Part shown: piece after piece, positions 5,721-8,173 of the stretch
Numbering within the stretch: the stretch's first letter is position 1
How the letters are laid out: the number at the start of each line of letters is the position of its first letter
Assembly: GCA_026125925.1 (NCBI GenBank)
Contig: JAHCKF010000144.1
Coordinates: forward strand, 1-8,173
From: Pseudolabrys sp.
GTDB taxonomy: Bacteria > Pseudomonadota > Alphaproteobacteria > Rhizobiales > Xanthobacteraceae
DNA length: 8,173 bases
Reading direction: 5' to 3'
Notes under the pieces: generated by a model
Told to the model about the DNA's origin: nothing
Seen by the model: only the letters and a program-made list of their open reading frames with translations
Databases searched by the model: none
Made by a program: the position numbers and the translations under genes

Positions 5721-5999
5721 ATGCAGGTTTTCGTTCGCGACAATAACGTCGATCAGGCGCTGCGCGTTCTCAAGAAGAAGATGCAGCGCGAGGGCCTGTT
5801 TCGCGAGCTCAAGCGCCGCCGTTTCTACGAGAAGCCGTCGGAACAGACGGCGCGTGAGAAGGGCGAGGCGGTTCGCCGTATCCGCAAGCTCGCGCGCAAG
5901 AAAGCGATCCGCGAAGGCCTGCTGCCCGCGCCGAAGCCGAAACCGAAATTCGACGCCCAGGGCAAGCCGGTCGCGCCGCGCGGCCCTCGGCCCACCTGA
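5721..5999 (+). CDS. rpsU: 30S ribosomal protein S21
   Basis: This 92-aa protein begins [20 protein letters not shown], followed by [20 protein letters not shown] and the basic helix [15 protein letters not shown] (residues 51-65), the S21 hallmark. S21 sits on the 30S platform near the anti-Shine-Dalgarno and aids initiation. E. coli S21 is 71 aa. The extra C-terminus [22 protein letters not shown] is a Lys/Pro-rich tail of the type seen in alphaproteobacterial S21. AGGAG at 5707-5711, nine bases before ATG, sets the start; the in-frame upstream extension from 5685 would precede this site. A hairpin lies just upstream in the leader. A second small gene follows after 15 nt, probably in the same transcript. 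Confidence 0.97.
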   Translation: MQVFVRDNNVDQALRVLKKKMQREGLFRELKRRRFYEKPSEQTAREKGEAVRRIRKLARKKAIREGLLPAPKPKPKFDAQGKPVAPRGPRPT

Positions 6000-6014
6000 T
6001 CAGGAGTCATCAGC

Positions 6015-6233
6015 ATGCGTCTCTATATTTTCACGTCCGAGGCCAATGACCTGTCCGCCTTCAGCGGCGACGAGAAGGGCAGCAAGCTGCCGGCGCAGTT
6101 CGCGCCGTGGACGCCCGCCGGCTTTGTCGAGAACGGCGCGCAGCCGCCGCACAACTTCTCCCGCTTCAAGATCGAGGCGGCGCTCAAGCTGGTGGGATTC
6201 CAGCTCTGGCGCGTGAAGGAGAAGGCGGAGTAG
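6015..6233 (+). CDS. Small conserved-type protein of unknown function, downstream of rpsU
   Basis: This 72-aa soluble protein starts MRLYIFTSEANDLSAFSGDE, continues with GSKLPAQFAPWTPAGFVENG, then a helix SRFKIEAALKLVGFQLWRVK. I recall similar short proteins annotated as hypothetical in Bradyrhizobium relatives, but no function is known and none is visible; there are no cysteine motifs, membrane spans or recognisable domain. CAGGAG at 6001-6006, eight bases before ATG, gives a clear start. It follows the rpsU stop by 15 nt, so the two are likely co-transcribed. Linkage to S21 hints at a role connected to growth, cold or translation, but that is only guilt by association. Confidence 0.75.
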   Translation: MRLYIFTSEANDLSAFSGDEKGSKLPAQFAPWTPAGFVENGAQPPHNFSRFKIEAALKLVGFQLWRVKEKAE

Positions 6234-6269
6234 GGGACGGCTTCGTCCTGACCACGCGCAACGTCGTGG
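6234..6269 (+). terminator. Two tandem hairpins after the rpsU transcript, possible terminator region
   Basis: GGGACG-GCTT-CGTCCT (6234-6249, six pairs counting one G-T) is followed by CCACG/CGTGG (6252-6256 with 6265-6269), directly after the stop of the 72-aa gene. There is no immediate U-run; the first T-rich stretch, ATATTTT, comes near 6314. Termination may be Rho-dependent or the hairpins may protect the 3' end. Confidence 0.3.
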
Positions 6270-6330
6270 CGGCGCGGCAGAGCAGGCCAGCGGGCCCTCC
6301 AAGCGCATTGCAGATATTTTGACGGTGTGG

Positions 6331-6405
6331 CGGGTTGGCCGAAGGCGTAACCCGCCGCGTTGATGCCATGAATGGCGGATTACGCTTTGCTGATCCGCCC
6401 TACGG
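6331..6405 (+). repeat. Short palindromic repeat, GGCGGATTA type, copy A
   Basis: Two stem-loops in a row: CGGGTT...AACCCG (6331-6354) and GGCGGATTACGC...TGATCCGCC (6374-6399), ending CCTACGG. It is a direct copy of the element at 7246-7322, with the same spacing and orientation. It overlaps the apparent upstream extension of the ATPase reading frame, where MADYALLIRPT is simply the translation of the second stem. Confidence 0.8.
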
Positions 6406-6455
6406 CCCGCGCTCTATCCGGGTTACAATGGCGCGGTCAATTGCAAGGAATCGTC

Positions 6456-7229
6456 GTGGCGCGGAAGTCTCGCACCATTAATCTGCCGGCGCCGTACCTC
6501 AAGCGCGTGTGGCTCGAACCCGAGCGGGTGAGCGAGAGGGAGGCCTACCCGTTCTGCCTGCCATTCCTGCGCGACGGCTTCGAGCTAGATCTCGATCACG
6601 CCATCACCATCATCGTCGGTGAGAACGGCACTGGCAAATCGACGTTGCTTGAGGGCATCGCCGCGCTCGCCGGTTACGACGAAGCGGGTGGCGGCAAGGG
6701 CTATCGGCCGATCGACCATTCGCAGGCGCTGGAGAAGATGGGTGGCGCGTTGTCGAAGGCGCTGCGGGCGAGCTGGCTGCCGAAGATCACCAACGGCTGG
6801 TTCTTCCGTGCCGAGAGCTTCTTCACCGTGGCGCGTTATCTCGACGAGGCGGCGCGCGAGCCGCTCAGCGGGCCGCCGCCCGACTTCCTCTCGCATTCGC
6901 ATGGCGAAGGCTTCCTGCGCTTCTTTCAGGAGCGTTGCCAGCGCCAGGGCATCTTCATCTTCGACGAGCCGGAATCGGCGCTGTCACCGTCACGGCAGAT
7001 CGAGTTCTTGAAGCTCATGCGCGCGATGGAGCGCTCAGGCATCTGCCAGGTGATCATGGCGACGCACGCGCCGCTGTTGATGGCTTATCCGAACGCGCGG
7101 CTTCTGGAGTTGACGCCCGCCGGCCTCGCGCCGATCCGTGTGCGCGACACCGAGCATTTCCGGACGCTCAAGGAGTTCTGGCGCGACCCGGATGGGTTTG
7201 TGGGAGAGGTGTTGACTGAGGGGGATTGA
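6456..7229 (+). CDS. AAA/ABC-type ATPase (predicted ATPase, SMC-like fold), role unknown
   Basis: The 257-aa protein is a single nucleotide-binding domain. Walker A is GENGTGKS (55-62), an ABC signature-like SHGEG lies at 148-152, Walker B is FIFDEPESALS (167-177) with the catalytic Glu171, and the switch histidine is in ATHAP (His204). No helicase, nuclease or membrane domain is attached, and the length fits the stand-alone predicted ATPases of the AAA_21/COG3910 kind. These act on unknown substrates, sometimes with a partner; none is adjacent. An ATG 84 bp upstream (6372) would add 28 residues encoded largely by the repeat at 6331-6405. I chose GTG at 6456 instead because AAGGAA lies five bases before it and family-like sequence (INLPAPYLKRVWLEP) begins there. 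The gene is bracketed by two direct repeat copies. Confidence 0.85.
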   Translation: MARKSRTINLPAPYLKRVWLEPERVSEREAYPFCLPFLRDGFELDLDHAITIIVGENGTGKSTLLEGIAALAGYDEAGGGKGYRPIDHSQALEKMGGALSKALRASWLPKITNGWFFRAESFFTVARYLDEAAREPLSGPPPDFLSHSHGEGFLRFFQERCQRQGIFIFDEPESALSPSRQIEFLKLMRAMERSGICQVIMATHAPLLMAYPNARLLELTPAGLAPIRVRDTEHFRTLKEFWRDPDGFVGEVLTEGD

Positions 7230-7245
7230 ATTGGCGCTGCGTAGG

Positions 7246-7322
7246 CCGGTTAGCCGAAGGTGCAACCCGCCGCGTTCGCACTATGGAATGGCGGATTGCG
7301 CTTCGCTAATCCGCCCTACGGG
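7246..7322 (+). repeat. Short palindromic repeat, GGCGGATTA type, copy B
   Basis: It has the same two-stem layout and orientation as the copy at 6331-6405. GGTTAGCCGAAGGTGCAACC forms the first, partly degraded stem, and GGCGGATTGCGC...TAATCCGCC the second, ending CCTACGGG. It begins 17 bp after the ATPase stop. On the minus strand its CCGTAG supplies an in-frame stop to the adjacent uvrA-like fragment. Confidence 0.8.
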
Positions 7323-7324
7323 CG

Positions 7325-7390
7325 GCGCTTTTCCTTGGCGATGTCCTCCGGCGTGCCGGCCGCGACGATCTCGCCGCTGTTGGGGCCGCC
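7325..7390 (-). pseudogene. uvrA-like 3'-end fragment, truncated at both sides
   Basis: Read on the minus strand this segment encodes [20 protein letters not shown] followed by KRRP and a stop. It matches [22 protein letters not shown] of the true uvrA 3' end at 8037-8100. Over 53 aligned bases (7325-7377 versus 8037-8089) 47 are identical. In the nearly complete codons, differences are mostly at third positions (Gly, Glu, Asp, Glu silent; one Ala/Ile change), so the fragment comes from a diverged functional uvrA rather than from recent decay of the neighbour. It is cut on one side by a repeat of the GGCGGATTA type and on the other by a CCTCAGGATGACGGG-type repeat. It has no start and is surely not expressed as a protein. 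UvrA is the damage-recognition ATPase of excision repair. Confidence 0.7.
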
Positions 7391-7440
7391 CATCCTTCGA
7401 GGTTCGCCGCTGACGCGGCTCGCACCTCAGGATGACGGGG
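7391..7440. repeat. Short palindromic repeat unit, CCTCAGGATGACGGG type
   Basis: This unit runs from CATCCTTCGAGG to CCTCAGGATGACGGG with an inner GCCGC/GCGGC-like stem. It is the same family as the pairs at 5132-5229 and 7789-7922. It overlaps the last codons of the cupin gene, supplying Pro-Ser-Ser and the TGA stop, and abuts the uvrA-like fragment. Confidence 0.75.
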
Positions 7441-7765
7441 CGGAGGCCAAGACCGCTGCGAGGTCCGCAGGCCGCTTGACCTCAATCTCCACGAAGGCCA
7501 TCGGCTCGCTGCCGCCGTTCATGACGTCGTGTTCGATGCCGGCGGGGCGGCGATAGGACTGGCCGGCTACCAGGCGCACTTCCGTCACGTCGCCGCCGAT
7601 CTCGACCTTCATCACCGCGTCGGTGAGCATGACGACGAAATAGGGAAAGCCGTGCGTGTGCCAGCCGGTGGCGGCCCCGGGCGCAAAGTCCCAGCGCGTG
7701 ATGCGCACGGTGTCGTCGTCCTGCTGCACGGTCGGCACCGCGGGCTCGCTGCATTTGAAGGGCAT
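7427..7765 (-). CDS. Small cupin-domain protein
   Basis: This 112-aa protein is a single cupin barrel. DFAPGAATGWHTHGFPYFVV (residues 26-45) is cupin motif 1 with metal-binding His36 and His38; the usual glutamate position is occupied by tyrosine/phenylalanine. GQSYRRPAGIEHDVMNGG (68-85) is motif 2 with His79. The following FVEIEVKRP closes the barrel. Such short cupins bind a divalent metal and may be dioxygenases, isomerases or sugar/ligand sensors; no substrate can be given. The start at 7763-7765 has AGGA six bases upstream. A further in-frame ATG at 7795 lies inside a repeat with no spaced ribosome site. The last three residues and the stop are encoded by the repeat at 7391-7440, so the original C-terminus may have been replaced. 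Confidence 0.85.
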   Translation of the reverse strand: MPFKCSEPAVPTVQQDDDTVRITRWDFAPGAATGWHTHGFPYFVVMLTDAVMKVEIGGDVTEVRLVAGQSYRRPAGIEHDVMNGGSEPMAFVEIEVKRPADLAAVLASAPSS

Positions 7766-7788
7766 GGGCAATCCTGACGATATCTGAT

Positions 7789-7922
7789 CCGTCATCCTGA
7801 GGTGCGAGCCATAGCGCGTCAACGACGCGCGTGTGGCGAGCCTCGAAGGATGCGCGGGCAGGGAGTCGAGGGCCGTCGTCCTTCGAGGCTCGCCCTTCGG
7901 GCGAGCGCCTCAGGATGACGGG
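7789..7922. repeat. Head-to-head pair of palindromic repeat units between the cupin gene and uvrA
   Basis: The first unit runs from CCGTCATCCTGAGG (7789) to CCTCGAAGGATG (7852). The second runs from CGTCCTTCGAGGCTCGCCC (7877) through the hairpin CTCGCCC-TTC-GGGCGAG to CCTCAGGATGACGGG (7922). The two are inverted copies and could fold into one long cruciform. They fill most of the 187-bp gap between the uvrA stop and the cupin start, where they may act as a transcript end or 3' stabiliser for uvrA. Confidence 0.78.
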
Positions 7923-7952
7923 TCGAGGGCTGTGCGCGGCGGGCCGGCGACC

Positions 7953-8173
7953 TCACTCCGCCGCTTTCTGGCCCTTCTTCTTCGGGCCGGCGTCCTTCTT
8001 GGCCAGCACCGGTTTGAGATACTGCCCCGTGTAGCTGCGCTTCTCCTTGATGATATCTTCCGGCGTTCCGGCCGCGACGATCTCGCCGCCGCCGTCGCCG
8101 CCTTCGGGGCCGAGGTCGATGACCCAGTCCGCGGTCTTGATGACTTCGAGATTGTGCTCGATCACCACCACGG
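7953..8173 (-). CDS. uvrA: Excinuclease ABC subunit A (UvrA), 3' end
   Basis: The last 73 codons are visible; the rest lies beyond the right edge. [20 protein letters not shown] carries the switch histidine region (EHN) of the C-terminal ATPase domain. It is followed by [20 protein letters not shown] and the [10 protein letters not shown] segment, invariant features of the UvrA C-terminus. The chain ends in a lysine-rich tail, [12 protein letters not shown]. UvrA dimers scan DNA for bulky lesions and load UvrB in nucleotide excision repair. The stop at 7953-7955 is followed downstream by the head-to-head repeat pair. A short fragment similar to this same region lies at 7325-7390. Confidence 0.96.
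   Translation of the reverse strand, partial: VVVIEHNLEVIKTADWVIDLGPEGGDGGGEIVAAGTPEDIIKEKRSYTGQYLKPVLAKKDAGPKKKGQKAAE

Noticed and set aside
6372..6455. The first 28 codons of the longest ATPase reading frame
   Set aside because: Much of this stretch is encoded by a dispersed palindromic repeat, and a GTG with AAGGAA five bases upstream follows at 6456.

Overview
This is a high-GC window that looks like an alphaproteobacterial chromosome, most likely from the Hyphomicrobiales (Bradyrhizobium / Rhodopseudomonas / Xanthobacteraceae neighbourhood). The evidence is the C-terminally extended ribosomal protein S21, the ribbon-helix-helix protein of the alphaproteobacterial 'KTSVSLEDAFW' type, a TTGA-N6-GCAA FixK/FNR-type box, and two families of short palindromic repeats with cores GGCGGATTA..TAATCCGCC and CCTCATCCTGAGG..TTCGAAGGA. 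I know these repeats as common in that group, but no search was run. There is no CRISPR array, transposase, prophage gene, rRNA or complete tRNA.

Layout. Positions 1-213 (minus) hold the 5' part of a small GNAT acetyltransferase, divergent from a glutathione S-transferase (312-929, plus). A 23-bp dyad lies between them. The GST converges on a ribbon-helix-helix regulator (966-1310, minus), with a nested palindrome between the stop codons. Upstream of the regulator on the minus strand are a PAS-PAS-HTH protein (1557-2648) and a two-helix membrane protein (2870-3136). Positions 3328-4900 hold a minus-strand cluster: a zinc-ribbon protein, then two subunits of a split thiamine-diphosphate decarboxylase of the sulfopyruvate decarboxylase (ComD/ComE) type whose genes overlap by four bases. 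A FixK/FNR-like box sits exactly where a class II activator site would be expected for a promoter driving the zinc-ribbon gene.

Positions 4901-5720 contain no convincing gene. They hold an inverted pair of palindromic repeats, a long imperfect hairpin, a T-loop-like motif and the leader of rpsU. rpsU (5721-5999, plus) is followed 15 nt later by a conserved-looking 72-aa protein. An AAA/ABC-type ATPase (6456-7229, plus) is bracketed by two direct copies of one repeat. One copy artificially extends the ATPase reading frame upstream; a Shine-Dalgarno places the real start at a GTG outside the repeat.

The right end is a repeat-rich patch. It holds a short uvrA-like gene fragment trapped between two repeats, a small cupin protein whose last codons lie in a repeat, a head-to-head repeat pair, and the 3' end of uvrA (minus), which runs off the window. 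The genes are mostly housekeeping or small regulatory and metabolic units. The most interesting signals are the possible oxygen-linked control of the decarboxylase cluster, the uvrA fragment, and the structured region before rpsU. I see no convincing new defence or mobile system.
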